Shown here: positions 1 to 9,190 of the stretch, piece after piece
Layout: every line of letters begins with the position of its first letter
Numbering within the stretch: position 1 is the first letter of the stretch
Assembly: GCA_017459865.1 (NCBI GenBank)
Contig: JAFUCD010000008.1
Location: 62,001 to 126,000 of the forward strand
From: Oscillospiraceae bacterium
GTDB lineage: Bacteria; Bacillota_A; Clostridia; Oscillospirales; Oscillospiraceae
Reading direction: 5' to 3'
DNA length: 64,000 nt
Notes under the pieces: generated by a model
What the model was told of the DNA's origin: nothing
Seen by the model: the letters and a program-made list of their open reading frames with translations, nothing else
Databases searched by the model: none
Made by a program: the position numbers and the translations under genes

Positions 1-339
1 TGCGACGACCGGACGGACATAGTGGCTCGCCGTGACGAGATTGATATTGTGCACGCCCTGATCGCGCAGCTCCTTGAAGATGTCGCGCAGGCGCGAGACC
101 GTGATCTCCTTGCCCTGCCTTGCGCGGCTCAGTCCGTAGTTCTGGCAGAACACGCACCGCAGTGTGCATCCGGCGAAGAACACCGCGCCGCTGCCGCGCG
201 TACCGGAGATGCACGGCTCCTCGCCGAAGTGCGGCGCCGCGCGCGCCACGACCGGGTTTTCCGGCACGCCGCAGAAGCCGCGCTGCCCACCGGCGCGGTC
301 GACGCCGCACCGCCTCGGACAGGCGTTACAGATCAGCAT
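1..339 (-). CDS. Radical SAM protein, PflA-like (5' part only)
   Basis: The first 113 residues of a minus-strand gene that runs off the left edge. It opens MLICNACPRRCGVDR and carries the radical SAM signature CTLRCVFCQN near residue 55, whose CxxxCxxC cysteines hold the SAM-cleaving 4Fe-4S cluster. The extra N-terminal cysteines and the layout resemble the PflX/pyruvate-formate-lyase-activating-enzyme-like family (COG1313). The start ATG at 339 follows a GGAAGGGGG ribosome site. The substrate cannot be told from the fragment; reading a glycyl-radical activase would be inference. Confidence 0.82.
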   Translation of the reverse strand, partial: MLICNACPRRCGVDRAGGQRGFCGVPENPVVARAAPHFGEEPCISGTRGSGAVFFAGCTLRCVFCQNYGLSRARQGKEITVSRLRDIFKELRDQGVHNINLVTASHYVRPVVA

Positions 340-382
340 ATCTGAAACCCCCTTCCCCTAAATATTGTGTTATGTTAAGGGC

Positions 383-411
383 ATTATAGCGTTTTTTGGC
401 AAGATGTGCAA
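383..411 (-). promoter_or_regulatory. Sigma-A type promoter for the radical SAM gene
   Basis: On the minus strand TTGCAC (411-406) and TATAAT (388-383) are separated by 17 bases, about 40 bases before the ATG at 339. Confidence 0.65.
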
Positions 412-462
412 TCCATGCCCGCTCAGAAACGAAAATTTCTACCAATTTGAATGTGAATTTGA

Positions 463-491
463 TTGAAAAATAACGCAATTCAAGGTAGAAT
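463..491 (+). promoter_or_regulatory. Sigma-A type promoter for trmL
   Basis: TTGAAA (463-468), a 17-base spacer and TAGAAT (486-491) lie about 33 bases before the trmL start. This may also serve the glycolytic genes downstream, since no terminator was seen between trmL and pgk. Confidence 0.65.
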
Positions 492-523
492 AAAAAGGTA
501 AATCAGCAAGGAAGGATTTGGCT

Positions 524-1018
524 ATGATCGACATCGTTTTGGTCGAGCCGGAGATCCCGAACAACACCGGGGCGATCGCCCGCACCTGTGCCTGCACGGG
601 CGCACGGCTGCATCTGGTCAAGCCCCTCGGCTTCGACATCTCCGACAAGGCCGTCAAGCGCGCGGGACTGGACTATTGGCATCTGGTCGACATTTCCGTC
701 TATGAGAATATCGACGAATATTTTGCCAAAAATGGGGATGAGGGCCTGTGGCTGCTCACCACCAAGGCAGACCGCAGCTATTACGAGGCCGATCTCTCCG
801 TGGAGAACGTGACGCTCATGTTCGGCAAGGAGACGAAGGGCCTCCCCGAGGAGCTGCGCATGCGTTACGCCGACCACTGTCTGCGCATCCCGATGCGCAG
901 AGAGGCGCGGAGCCTGAATCTCTCCAACGCTGCGGCGATCCTCTGCTACGAAACGCTTCGTCAGCAGGGCGCGCTGGATACCATCCACCTGCAGACTGCA
1001 GGCGGGAAACCTGTTTGA
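524..1018 (+). CDS. trmL: tRNA (cytidine(34)-2'-O)-methyltransferase TrmL
   Basis: A 164-residue SPOUT-family methyltransferase that 2'-O-methylates the wobble base of tRNA-Leu isoacceptors. The N-terminal IVLVEPEIPNNTG is typical of TrmL, and the knotted C-terminal SAM site is visible as LMFGKETKGLP followed by IPMRREARSLNLSNAAA. Length matches the family. ATG 524 is chosen over an in-frame TTG at 518 because it sits 8 bases after the AAGGAAGG ribosome site. pgk begins 47 bases downstream with its own ribosome site. Function is assigned by family resemblance. Confidence 0.92.
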   Translation: MIDIVLVEPEIPNNTGAIARTCACTGARLHLVKPLGFDISDKAVKRAGLDYWHLVDISVYENIDEYFAKNGDEGLWLLTTKADRSYYEADLSVENVTLMFGKETKGLPEELRMRYADHCLRIPMRREARSLNLSNAAAILCYETLRQQGALDTIHLQTAGGKPV

Positions 1019-1065
1019 CAGACCTCTGCGCATGTGCGCGGAAATTCTACTGAGGAGGAAAAACC

Positions 1066-2259
1066 ATGAATTACAACAAGATGACGGTCACCGACGCCGA
1101 TGTGAAGGGCAAGAAGGTACTGCTCCGCTGCGATTTCAACGTGCCGCAGGACAAGGCGACCGGCGAGATCACGAGCGACAAGCGCATCGTGGCCGCGCTG
1201 CCCACCATTCAGTATCTGCTCGAGCAGGGCGCGGCGGTCATCGCCTGCTCCCACCTCGGCAAGCCCAAGGGCACCTGGAAGGAGAGCCTGACGCTCGCGC
1301 CGGTCGCCAAGCGCCTGAGTGAGCTGCTGGGTCAGGAGGTCATCTTTGCCAAGGATATCATCGGCGAGGACGCCAAGGCCAAGGCCGCCGCCCTGCAGCC
1401 GGGTCAGATCATGCTGCTGGAGAACCTGCGCTTCGACATCGGTGAGGAGAAGAACAACCCCGAGTTTGCCAAGGAGCTGGCTTCCATGGCGGAGGTGTTC
1501 GTGTCTGACGCTTTCGGCACGGTGCACCGCGCCCACGCCTCCACCGCCGGCGTCGCTGCCTATCTGCCCGCCTACTCCGGCATGCTGGTCGAAAAAGAGC
1601 TCTCCATCATGGGCAAGGCGCTCGACGACCCGAAGCGCCCCTTCGTCGCCATCCTCGGCGGCGCTAAGGTCTCCAGCAAGATCGGCGTTATCAACAACCT
1701 GCTCGAGAAGGCCGACACCATCATCATCGGCGGCGGCATGAGCTACACCTTCCAGAAGGCACAGGGCTATGAGGTCGGCAACTCTCTGCTCGAGAGCGAC
1801 TGGCTGGATTACTCCCTCGAGATGATCCGGAAGGCGAAGGACAAGGGCGTGAAGCTGCTCCTGCCCGTCGATACCGTCGTCGGCAAGGAATTCGACGCCG
1901 ATACCGAGCGTCAGGTCGTCGACGCCGACAAGATGCCCGCCGACTGGGAGGGCATGGACATCGGCCCCAAGACGATCGCGCTGTTCTCCGACGCCGTCAA
2001 GGACGCCGGCACCGTCGTCTGGAACGGTCCCATGGGCGTGTTCGAGTTCCCCGCGTTCGCCGTCGGCACCGAGGCCATGGCGAAGGCGCTCGCCGATTCC
2101 GACGCGGTCACGATCGTGGGCGGCGGCGACAGCGCGGCTGCCGTTGAAAAGCTCGGCTATGCCGACAAGATGACCCACATCTCCACCGGCGGCGGCGCAT
2201 CTTTGGAATTCCTGGAAGGCAAAGAACTCCCCGGTGTTGCTTGCCTGCAGGACAAGTAA
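1066..2259 (+). CDS. pgk: Phosphoglycerate kinase
   Basis: A 397-residue cytosolic kinase converting 1,3-bisphosphoglycerate and ADP to 3-phosphoglycerate and ATP. The N-domain motif [11 protein letters not shown], the arginine loop [12 protein letters not shown] and the C-domain nucleotide motifs ([51 protein letters not shown]) are all intact and the length is normal. A GAGGAGG site precedes the ATG. It is the first of four consecutive glycolytic genes pgk-tpiA-gpmI-eno. No gapA is present in the window. Confidence 0.98.
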   Translation: MNYNKMTVTDADVKGKKVLLRCDFNVPQDKATGEITSDKRIVAALPTIQYLLEQGAAVIACSHLGKPKGTWKESLTLAPVAKRLSELLGQEVIFAKDIIGEDAKAKAAALQPGQIMLLENLRFDIGEEKNNPEFAKELASMAEVFVSDAFGTVHRAHASTAGVAAYLPAYSGMLVEKELSIMGKALDDPKRPFVAILGGAKVSSKIGVINNLLEKADTIIIGGGMSYTFQKAQGYEVGNSLLESDWLDYSLEMIRKAKDKGVKLLLPVDTVVGKEFDADTERQVVDADKMPADWEGMDIGPKTIALFSDAVKDAGTVVWNGPMGVFEFPAFAVGTEAMAKALADSDAVTIVGGGDSAAAVEKLGYADKMTHISTGGGASLEFLEGKELPGVACLQDK

Positions 2260-2291
2260 TCCGATCATCAATCAAAAGGAGATATAGAAAC

Positions 2292-3056
2292 ATGAGCAGA
2301 AAATATGTCATTGCCGGTAACTGGAAGATGAACAAGCTCGCCAGCGAGGTCCCCGCCTTCGCCTCCGAGCTGAAGGCAGCGCTCACCGGCGCTTACAACT
2401 GCGATATCGTCGTCTGCGCGCCGTATCCGCTGATCCCCGCGCTGAACGCGAACAAGGACGTCGTCGGCATGGGCGTCGGTGCCGAGGATGTTTCCGCCTT
2501 TGAAAAGGGCGCCTACACCGGCGAGGTCTCCGTCAGCCAGCTCAAGGAGCTCGGCCCCCAGTACTGCATCGTCGGTCACAGCGAGCGCCGTCAGTACCAC
2601 AACGAGACCGATTCTTCCGTCAACGCGAAGGTCAAGGCCCTGCTGGCAAACGACATCATCCCCATCGTCTGCGTCGGCGAGAGCCTGAAGCAGCGCGAGT
2701 GCGGTCTGACGAAGGACTTCGTGAATTCTCAGGTCGTCGTGGCCTTCTCCGGCCTCTCCGCCGAGGACGCGAAAAAGTGCATCATCGCCTACGAGCCCAT
2801 CTGGGCGATCGGCACGGGCGTGACCGCCACGAACGAGCAGGCGCAGGAGGCCTGCAAGGATATCCGCGAAGAGCTTGCGCGCATCTATGACGCCGAGACC
2901 GCGGACTCCATCACCATCCAGTACGGCGGCTCCATGAACGCCAAGAACGCTGCCGACCTGCTGAAGCAGCCCGATATCGACGGCGGTCTCATCGGCGGCG
3001 CTTCCCTGAAGCCCGTGGACTTTGCCACCATCATCATGGCGACCGCGCAGGAGTAA
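2292..3056 (+). CDS. tpiA: Triose-phosphate isomerase
   Basis: A 254-residue TIM barrel interconverting dihydroxyacetone phosphate and glyceraldehyde 3-phosphate. The N-terminal GNWKMNK holds the substrate-binding Asn and Lys, HSERR carries the electrophilic His, and AYEPIWAIGTG carries the catalytic Glu; the phosphate loop is QYGGSMN and GLIGGASL. The start is the ATG of MSRKYVIAGNWKMN, 6-8 bases after AAAGGAG. It lies 32 bases after pgk and 3 bases before gpmI, consistent with one operon. Confidence 0.98.
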   Translation: MSRKYVIAGNWKMNKLASEVPAFASELKAALTGAYNCDIVVCAPYPLIPALNANKDVVGMGVGAEDVSAFEKGAYTGEVSVSQLKELGPQYCIVGHSERRQYHNETDSSVNAKVKALLANDIIPIVCVGESLKQRECGLTKDFVNSQVVVAFSGLSAEDAKKCIIAYEPIWAIGTGVTATNEQAQEACKDIREELARIYDAETADSITIQYGGSMNAKNAADLLKQPDIDGGLIGGASLKPVDFATIIMATAQE

Positions 3057-3059
3057 GCT

Positions 3060-4580
3060 ATGCAGAAGGTCGCACTCATCATTCTGGATGGCTACGGCAT
3101 CGGCAATCGCGACGCTTCGGACGCCATCTTCACGGCAAAGACGCCCGTGATGGACAGCCTGCTGAGCAGCTGGCCCAACACGAAGCTCTCCGCCTCCGGT
3201 CTGGACGTCGGTCTGCCCGACGGGCAGATGGGCAACTCCGAGGTCGGACACACGAACATCGGCGGCGGCCGCGTCGTGTTCCAGCCCCTGCCGCGCATCA
3301 CCAAGGCGATCGACGACGGCGATTTCTTCACGAACGCCGCCTACGTCGCCGCGATGGACGCTGCCAAGGCCGAGGGCAAGGCGCTGCACATCCTCGGGCT
3401 TCTGTCCGACGGCGGCGTACACAGCCACATCACGCACATCTTTGCAGCCGTGCGCATGGCGAAGGAGCGCGGACTCGAGCGCGTGTATCTGCACTGCTTC
3501 CTCGATGGCCGCGACGTCCCCCCGTCCTCCGGCGCGGGGTATGTAAAGCAGCTCGACGACTACTGCAAGTCCATCGGCTGCGGCAAAATCGCCACGATCT
3601 CCGGCCGCTTCTACGGCATGGACCGCGACAAGCGCTGGGACCGCGTTGAGAAGAGCTATGACGCGATCACGCTCGGCGATGGAGTTTCGGATCCCGATCC
3701 CGTGCACGCCGTCGAGGCGAGCTACGCCGCGGGCGTGACGGATGAGTTCGTTGTCCCGGTCGTCTGCGACCCCGAGGGCGTCGTGAACGAAGGCGACGCC
3801 GTGATCTTCATGAACTTCCGTCCTGACCGCGCCCGCGAGATGACCTACGCGCTCACGCGGCCCGGCTTTGACGGCTTCGATCGTAAAAAGACGGTCTTCC
3901 CGCTGAAGTACGTCTGCACCGCGCGCTATGACGAGGCGCTCACGGATCTGCCCGTCGCGTTCCCGCCCGAGGAGCTGCACAACACCCTCGGCGAGGTCGT
4001 GTCGAACCATGGTCTTAAGCAGCTTCGTATCGCCGAGACCGAGAAGTACGCGCACGTCACGTTCTTCTTCAACGGCGGCGTGGAGAAACAGTACCCCGGC
4101 GAGGACCGCGTGCTGATCCCGTCTCCGCGCGAGTTTGCCACCTATGACCTCGTCCCGAAGATGAGCGCCGAAAAGGTGCGCGACGCGCTCTGCGAAAAGA
4201 TGCGCACGGGCGAGTACGACGTCGTGATCTGCAACTTCGCCAACTGCGACATGGTCGGTCACACCGGCGTCATGCAGGCGGCGATCGAAGCGGTCGAGAC
4301 GGTCGACCAGTGCGTCGGGGAAGTCTGCAAGGCGGCGGAAGAGATGGGCTATAAGGTGCTCATCACCGCCGATCACGGCAACGCCGACCGCATGGTCGAG
4401 CCCGACGGCAGCGTGAACACCGCCCACACGACGAACCTTGTCCCGATGGTGCTCTTCGGCGACAAGTCGCCCCTGCGTCCGCTCGGCAAGCTTGCCGACC
4501 TCGCGCCCACGATGCTGGAGCTCATGGGTGTTGAGCAGCCTGAGGAAATGACAGGCGAGAGCCTGATCCTTCATAACTAA
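3060..4580 (+). CDS. gpmI: 2,3-bisphosphoglycerate-independent phosphoglycerate mutase
   Basis: A 506-residue manganese-dependent enzyme of the alkaline phosphatase superfamily converting 3- to 2-phosphoglycerate. ILDGYGIGN holds the first metal Asp, and MGNSEVGHTNIGGGRVV holds the Ser that becomes phosphorylated. The second metal cluster is TADHGNADRM with HTTNLVPMV. Length is usual. The start ATG follows the tpiA stop by 3 bases, suggesting translational coupling. Such cofactor-independent mutases are common in spore formers; nothing in the sequence departs from the family. Confidence 0.97.
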   Translation: MQKVALIILDGYGIGNRDASDAIFTAKTPVMDSLLSSWPNTKLSASGLDVGLPDGQMGNSEVGHTNIGGGRVVFQPLPRITKAIDDGDFFTNAAYVAAMDAAKAEGKALHILGLLSDGGVHSHITHIFAAVRMAKERGLERVYLHCFLDGRDVPPSSGAGYVKQLDDYCKSIGCGKIATISGRFYGMDRDKRWDRVEKSYDAITLGDGVSDPDPVHAVEASYAAGVTDEFVVPVVCDPEGVVNEGDAVIFMNFRPDRAREMTYALTRPGFDGFDRKKTVFPLKYVCTARYDEALTDLPVAFPPEELHNTLGEVVSNHGLKQLRIAETEKYAHVTFFFNGGVEKQYPGEDRVLIPSPREFATYDLVPKMSAEKVRDALCEKMRTGEYDVVICNFANCDMVGHTGVMQAAIEAVETVDQCVGEVCKAAEEMGYKVLITADHGNADRMVEPDGSVNTAHTTNLVPMVLFGDKSPLRPLGKLADLAPTMLELMGVEQPEEMTGESLILHN

Positions 4581-5900
<1,320 letters not shown>

Positions 5901-5923
5901 ATTAATCCAGCAACTTGCAAAAA

Positions 5924-5956
5924 GCCTCCTGCATCAGAGTTTCTGACGCGGGAGGC
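5924..5956 (+). terminator. Intrinsic terminator after eno
   Basis: A 15-base stem (GCCTCCTGCATCAGA paired with TCTGACGCGGGAGGC, with G-U pairs) and a 3-base loop, followed by an AT-rich stretch. A-rich sequence on the left could let it also stop minus-strand transcription from the tiny ORF at 5989-6054. Confidence 0.7.
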
Positions 5957-5988
5957 AAATTATTTGTTTTCTATCTCAAACATGTCGC

Positions 5989-6054
5989 TCAGCAGCAGCC
6001 GCAAAGACGGCACAGAAGCTGCCACAGGGAATTGCAGTTAAAGAAATTGCACAT
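5989..6054 (-). CDS. Putative 21-residue cysteine-rich small protein
   Basis: A minus-strand ORF of 21 codons, too short for usual gene calling. Six residues are cysteine (positions 2, 7, 15, 18, 20, 21) and it ends CRLCGCC; the middle holds Trp and Leu. The ATG at 6054 lies exactly 8 bases after a perfect AGGAGG (6068-6063). A promoter-like TTGCTT-17-TATGCT pair lies upstream and the eno terminator lies downstream in the right place to end its transcript. I do not recognise a family. A metal-binding or membrane micropeptide, or a leader peptide, are possibilities only. Confidence 0.5.
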   Translation of the reverse strand: MCNFFNCNSLWQLLCRLCGCC

Positions 6055-6098
6055 CGCATGAACCTCCTGTCAAGTATTTGTCTCTCGAGGACGATGTA

Positions 6099-6127
6099 AG
6101 CATAGCAAAATCATAGGAAAAAAGCAA
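6099..6127 (-). promoter_or_regulatory. Weak promoter candidate for the cysteine-rich ORF
   Basis: On the minus strand TTGCTT (6127-6122) and TATGCT (6104-6099) are 17 bases apart, placing a start point near 6092, about 38 bases before the ATG. Each hexamer matches the consensus at four of six bases. Confidence 0.4.
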
Positions 6128-6260
6128 ATGTAATACCTGGCACTTTTGGGGCCTTGTTCCGCAGCAGGTCCGATCCTGCGAGTTTTCGGAATGATTCTGT
6201 ATATTTTCTCACAGCTCCGGCAAGACTATCCATGCAAATACCTTTACATGGAGGGATAAC

Positions 6261-6995
6261 ATGGATTCCAAGGAGAACAAGCGCGGCTTCGGCGCGTGGC
6301 TGGAGCGGTTCGTCGCCGGGCGCGGCTATACAGTGACGATGGTGCTCTGCGCGGTCGTGATCGCGGCGTCGCTCTTTGCGCTGCTGCGCACGCCTGAGAC
6401 GCAGGAGCCCGACGCCGCGGCGAGCACGGTCGTCGCGCCGGTGCCGGTCGAGCTGCCGGTCAGCGAGCCGACCACGGAGCCGGACGCGGCGGAGCCTTCC
6501 GCAGAGGCCGCCGAGCCGACGGAGCAGCCTGCTGACGAGACGACCGTCACGCTGCTCGACGCCGCCGAGACCGGCGCGCAGGACATCTTCGTCCTGCCCG
6601 TGAACGGCACGCTGCAGCGCGATTACAGCGTCACGGCGCTCAGCTATGACGCGACGATGCGCGACTGGCGCACGCACGACGGCGTGGACATCGCCGCGGG
6701 CGCGGGGGAGAAGGTCTATGCCGCCGCGTCCGGCACGGTCACGGAGGTGTTCTTCGACGATCTGTACGGCACGACGGTCACGATCGACCACGGGGACGGG
6801 CTGGTCTTCACCTACAGCGGCCTGCAGGAGATCCCGACGGTCTATGCCGGAGACACGGTCGCGGCGGGGGACGTCATCGGCGCTGTGGGGAAGACCTGCG
6901 TCTGCGAGTCCGCGCAGGAGACGCACCTGCATCTCTCGGCGAAGCGCGGCGGCGAGAGCGTCTCGCCGACGGACTATCTGCCCGCGTTCGGATGA
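6261..6995 (+). CDS. Membrane-anchored M23/LytM peptidase domain protein, SpoIIQ-like
   Basis: A 244-residue protein with one N-terminal membrane segment (about residues 24-45, GYTVTMVLCAVVIAASLFAL), a Pro/Glu/Thr-rich linker (about 50-95) and a C-terminal LytM domain. The domain keeps HxxxD in THDGVDIAAG and HxH in THLHLS, so the zinc site of M23 endopeptidases looks complete. This layout matches SpoIIQ-type proteins of Clostridia, which meet SpoIIIAH across the engulfing membranes, but a vegetative cell-wall hydrolase is also possible. ATG 6261 follows GGAGGG by 6 bases. It stands alone, with no clear sigma-A promoter. Confidence 0.75.
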   Translation: MDSKENKRGFGAWLERFVAGRGYTVTMVLCAVVIAASLFALLRTPETQEPDAAASTVVAPVPVELPVSEPTTEPDAAEPSAEAAEPTEQPADETTVTLLDAAETGAQDIFVLPVNGTLQRDYSVTALSYDATMRDWRTHDGVDIAAGAGEKVYAAASGTVTEVFFDDLYGTTVTIDHGDGLVFTYSGLQEIPTVYAGDTVAAGDVIGAVGKTCVCESAQETHLHLSAKRGGESVSPTDYLPAFG

Positions 6996-7019
6996 TCGAA
7001 AAATCGCGCTGCCGATGTC

Positions 7020-7048
7020 TTGACAGATCGCGGTTTCCGGCGTAGAAT
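7020..7048 (+). promoter_or_regulatory. Sigma-A promoter for the TPP riboswitch and thiT
   Basis: TTGACA (7020-7025), a 17-base spacer and TAGAAT (7043-7048), just upstream of the riboswitch aptamer. Confidence 0.8.
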
Positions 7049-7061
7049 GAGAGCACAAGTG

Positions 7062-7157
7062 AACATGGGAGCTGGGTTTTCCCGGCTGAGAACAGGATAA
7101 TGGAGTCCTGAGACCATCGAACCTGATCCGGATAATGCCGGCGTAGGAAGCGTGAAA
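7062..7157 (+). promoter_or_regulatory. TPP riboswitch (THI element)
   Basis: The conserved core pieces GGCTGAGA (7084-7091), GAACCTGATCCGG and ATAATGCCGGCGTAGGAAG (ending near 7150) are present in order, as in the thiamine pyrophosphate aptamer. It is followed by a strong terminator (7168-7199), so the likely mechanism is transcription termination when TPP is abundant. Aptamer ends are approximate. Confidence 0.93.
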
Positions 7158-7167
7158 GCAGTCATTT

Positions 7168-7199
7168 GCCGCAGGTTCGTGCACGAGCCTGCGGCTTTT
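7168..7199 (+). terminator. Expression-platform terminator of the TPP riboswitch
   Basis: A 14-base stem, GCCGCAGGTTCGTG against CACGAGCCTGCGGC with one G-U pair, followed by TTTT. It lies between the aptamer and thiT. Confidence 0.85.
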
Positions 7200-7237
7200 G
7201 CTGTGCTTCCGGAAACAACAAAACGGAGGAGATTATC

Positions 7238-7795
7238 ATGAAAACGAATCTGAAACTGAGAAGTCTGGTCGAGGGCGCGCTGTTCGTCGCGCTGGCGCAG
7301 GTGCTCGGCTATCTGAAGCTGTTCGAGCTGCCGCAGGGGGGATCGATCGTCATCAGCATGCTGCCGATCTTCATCTATTGCGCGCGCTGGGGCTTCGGGC
7401 CGGGCATGCTCGCAAGCATCGTGTTCAGTCTGCTGCAGCTGATCGGCGACGGCGCCTACGCCTGGGGGTGGCAGTCCATGCTCGGCGACTACATCGTGGC
7501 GTTCTCGGTCCTCGGCGTCGCCGGTCTGTTCCACAAGACGAAGGGCGGCTTCTTCACGGGCACGGTCGTCGGCAGCCTGGCGCGCTTCCTGGTGCACTAT
7601 GTCGTCGGCGCGACCGTCTGGAAGGCCTATATGCCGGATGAATTTTTCGGCATGACGATGACCACGCCGTGGTTCTATTCCGCGCTGTACAACGGCAGCT
7701 ACATGCTCATCGACATGGTGCTCTGCCTCGTGATCGGTGCGCTGCTCTGGAAGTCGCTTGGCAAGTACATCCGCGGAGAGGACCTGCAGAAATGA
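7238..7795 (+). CDS. thiT: Thiamine ECF transporter S component ThiT
   Basis: A 185-residue integral membrane protein with about six membrane segments that binds thiamine for the shared energy-coupling-factor module, which is not encoded here. The N-terminal region LVEGALFVALAQVLGYLK, the segment ending in WGWQSMLGDYIVAF and the late segment with PWFYSALYNGSYMLID fit ThiT. The ATG at 7238 follows GGAGGAG; a longer frame starting inside the riboswitch is ignored. Direct control by a TPP riboswitch strongly supports thiamine as the substrate. Confidence 0.95.
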   Translation: MKTNLKLRSLVEGALFVALAQVLGYLKLFELPQGGSIVISMLPIFIYCARWGFGPGMLASIVFSLLQLIGDGAYAWGWQSMLGDYIVAFSVLGVAGLFHKTKGGFFTGTVVGSLARFLVHYVVGATVWKAYMPDEFFGMTMTTPWFYSALYNGSYMLIDMVLCLVIGALLWKSLGKYIRGEDLQK

Positions 7796-7810
7796 CACGG
7801 CCGTGAAGAT

Positions 7811-7839
7811 GGGGCGGCGGTCAAGCGCCCGCCGTCCCC
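7811..7839 (+). other. GC-rich hairpin after thiT
   Basis: GGGGCGGCGG pairs with CCGCCGTCCCC across a short loop, starting 15 bases after the thiT stop. There is no T run, so it may be an mRNA end stabiliser or a piece of the dispersed repeat that follows, rather than an intrinsic terminator. Confidence 0.5.
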
Positions 7840-7847
7840 GCGGACCG

Positions 7848-7953
7848 GAACGCATTTCCTGAGCGATCCGTAGGGAACGGTGTCCTCGACGTCCCGTCCC
7901 ACGTCCACCGCCGCACCGCCGCCGCACCTGTAGGGGCGGATATCATCCGCCCG
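7848..7953 (+). repeat. Dispersed GTAGGGGCG-type intergenic repeat, copy 1
   Basis: This stretch starts GAACGCATTTCCTGAGCGATCC and closes with the hairpin GTAGGGGCGG...CCGCCCG. It aligns throughout with 10039-10139, sharing GAACGCAyTTC, GATCCGTAGGG, CGTyCCACGyC, ACCrCCGCACC and the terminal hairpin. It has no coding potential. It fills most of the gap between thiT and the tRNA promoter. Confidence 0.75.
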
Positions 7954-8002
7954 TTTGTCTGCAGACCGTCCTTTCAGCCCCGAAATTATTTTAAAAAACA
8001 TG

Positions 8003-8031
8003 TTGACAAAATAGGTATTCTCTGGTACAAT
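8003..8031 (+). promoter_or_regulatory. Promoter of the Met-Glu-Val tRNA cluster
   Basis: TTGACA (8003-8008), 17-base spacer, TACAAT (8026-8031), about 27 bases before the first tRNA. Confidence 0.85.
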
Positions 8032-8057
8032 ACCACTTGCGTTTGAGAGCGCGATAT

Positions 8058-8134
8058 GGCGGCATAGCTCAGTTGGCCAGAGCATTCGGTTCATACCCGA
8101 AGTGTCCCCGGTTCGAATCCAGGTGCCGCTACCA
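8058..8134 (+). tRNA. tRNA-Met (CAT), elongator type
   Basis: A full cloverleaf with encoded CCA. The anticodon stem TTCGG/CCGAA closes the loop TTCATAC, anticodon CAT. The anticodon stem lacks the three G-C pairs of an initiator, and G1 faces U72, so elongator Met is most likely; tRNA-Ile2 with a modified C34 cannot be excluded. The T stem (CCCGG/CCAGG) has one C-A mismatch. Confidence 0.93.
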
Positions 8135-8176
8135 TTGGATGCCCGCATAGTGATATACGGGCATCCTGCTCTCTGC

Positions 8177-8251
8177 GGCCCGTTGGTCAAGTGGTTAAGA
8201 CACCGCCCTTTCACGGCGGTAACATGGGTTCGAGTCCCGTACGGGTCACCA
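8177..8251 (+). tRNA. tRNA-Glu (TTC)
   Basis: Acceptor GGCCCGT/ACGGGTC, anticodon stem CCGCC/GGCGG around loop CTTTCAC giving TTC, T loop TTCGAGT, encoded CCA. Second gene of the cluster. Confidence 0.97.
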
Positions 8252-8254
8252 TTT

Positions 8255-8331
8255 GGAGGCTTAGCTCAGCTGGTTAGAGCGCATGCTTCACACGCATGAG
8301 GTCGGTGGTTCGAGCCCACTAGTCTCCACCA
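8255..8331 (+). tRNA. tRNA-Val (CAC)
   Basis: Acceptor GGAGGCT/AGTCTCC, anticodon stem CATGC/GCATG around loop TTCACAC giving CAC, T loop TTCGAGC, encoded CCA. Last gene of the cluster, followed by a terminator. Confidence 0.97.
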
Positions 8332-8336
8332 TACAC

Positions 8337-8368
8337 AAAACCCCGGAATCGTCTGATTCCGGGGTTTT
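8337..8368 (+). terminator. Bidirectional terminator between the tRNA cluster and the SPFH gene
   Basis: CCCCGGAATC pairs with GATTCCGGGG around GTCT, with AAAA on the left and TTTT on the right, so it can end both the tRNA transcript and the minus-strand SPFH transcript. Confidence 0.9.
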
Positions 8369-8380
8369 GCTGTGCGCGGG

Positions 8381-9190
8381 TTACTCCGTGACGCCGCCGA
8401 AGTCGACGAACGTGCCGTCGCTGCCGGTCACGGCGGGCAGCTCGCCGTTCCATTTTTCGATCTTGCGGTTTTCGATGACCTGCTCCGTCAGCGACTCGCT
8501 CAGCAGGCGGTTGGCCTCGGCCTCGCCCTCGGCCTTGATCTTGGTGGCCTCGGCCTGCGCCTCGGCGTTCGTGATGGCGGTCTGCTTCTCGGTCTCGGCC
8601 TTCAGAAGCTGCTGCTGCGCGACCTGCTTTTCCTCGATCGCCGTGATGAAGGCGTCCGAGAAATCAAAGTCGATGATGTTCACATCCGTGACGTACAGCC
8701 CGATGTTGTTCAGCTTCTCGTTCAGCCCGGTGACGAGGCCCTCGGAGATCAGCGTGCGGTTCGTGACGCTCTGTTCGGCGGTGTAGGTGGCGACGATGGC
8801 CTTCAGGACCTCGTTGACCGCCGGGACGACGAGCACGTTTTCATAGTCCGCTCCGATGTTCTTGTAGATGCTGTAGCTCTTCGCCGGGTCGACGCGGTAG
8901 TTGATCGCGAGCACGGTGTTCACGCTCTGCAGATCCTTTGAGAAGGCCTCGGTCGTGACCTCAAGCTTCTGGATGCGGTTGTCGATCATCACAACCTGCT
9001 GCACGAAGGGGGCCTTCATGTGGATGCCCTCCTGCAGCACGCCCTCCTTGACCTTGCCGAGCGTCACGACGACGCCGGTATGGCCCGCGCGCACGATCGT
9101 GAAGGAACTCAGCAGCGTGCCGAGCAAAACCAGCCCTACAATGACCGCGATGACGGTCCGCTTGGGAACGAATGCTTTTCTCTTATCCAT
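8381..9190 (-). CDS. SPFH/prohibitin (band 7) membrane protein
   Basis: A 269-residue protein with one N-terminal membrane segment (about residues 12-34, TVIAVIVGLVLLGTLLSSF) followed by an SPFH domain starting VRAGHTGVVVTLGKV. The alanine/glutamate-rich stretch EEKQVAQQQLLKAETEKQTAITNAEAQAEA predicts the coiled coil used in oligomer rings. Relatives (prohibitins, HflK/HflC, flotillins) organise membrane microdomains or restrain FtsH; which applies here is unknown, and no second HflK-like partner is present. Its ATG overlaps the end of the DUF1836 gene by 8 bases, so the two are co-translated. Confidence 0.88.
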   Translation of the reverse strand: MDKRKAFVPKRTVIAVIVGLVLLGTLLSSFTIVRAGHTGVVVTLGKVKEGVLQEGIHMKAPFVQQVVMIDNRIQKLEVTTEAFSKDLQSVNTVLAINYRVDPAKSYSIYKNIGADYENVLVVPAVNEVLKAIVATYTAEQSVTNRTLISEGLVTGLNEKLNNIGLYVTDVNIIDFDFSDAFITAIEEKQVAQQQLLKAETEKQTAITNAEAQAEATKIKAEGEAEANRLLSESLTEQVIENRKIEKWNGELPAVTGSDGTFVDFGGVTE

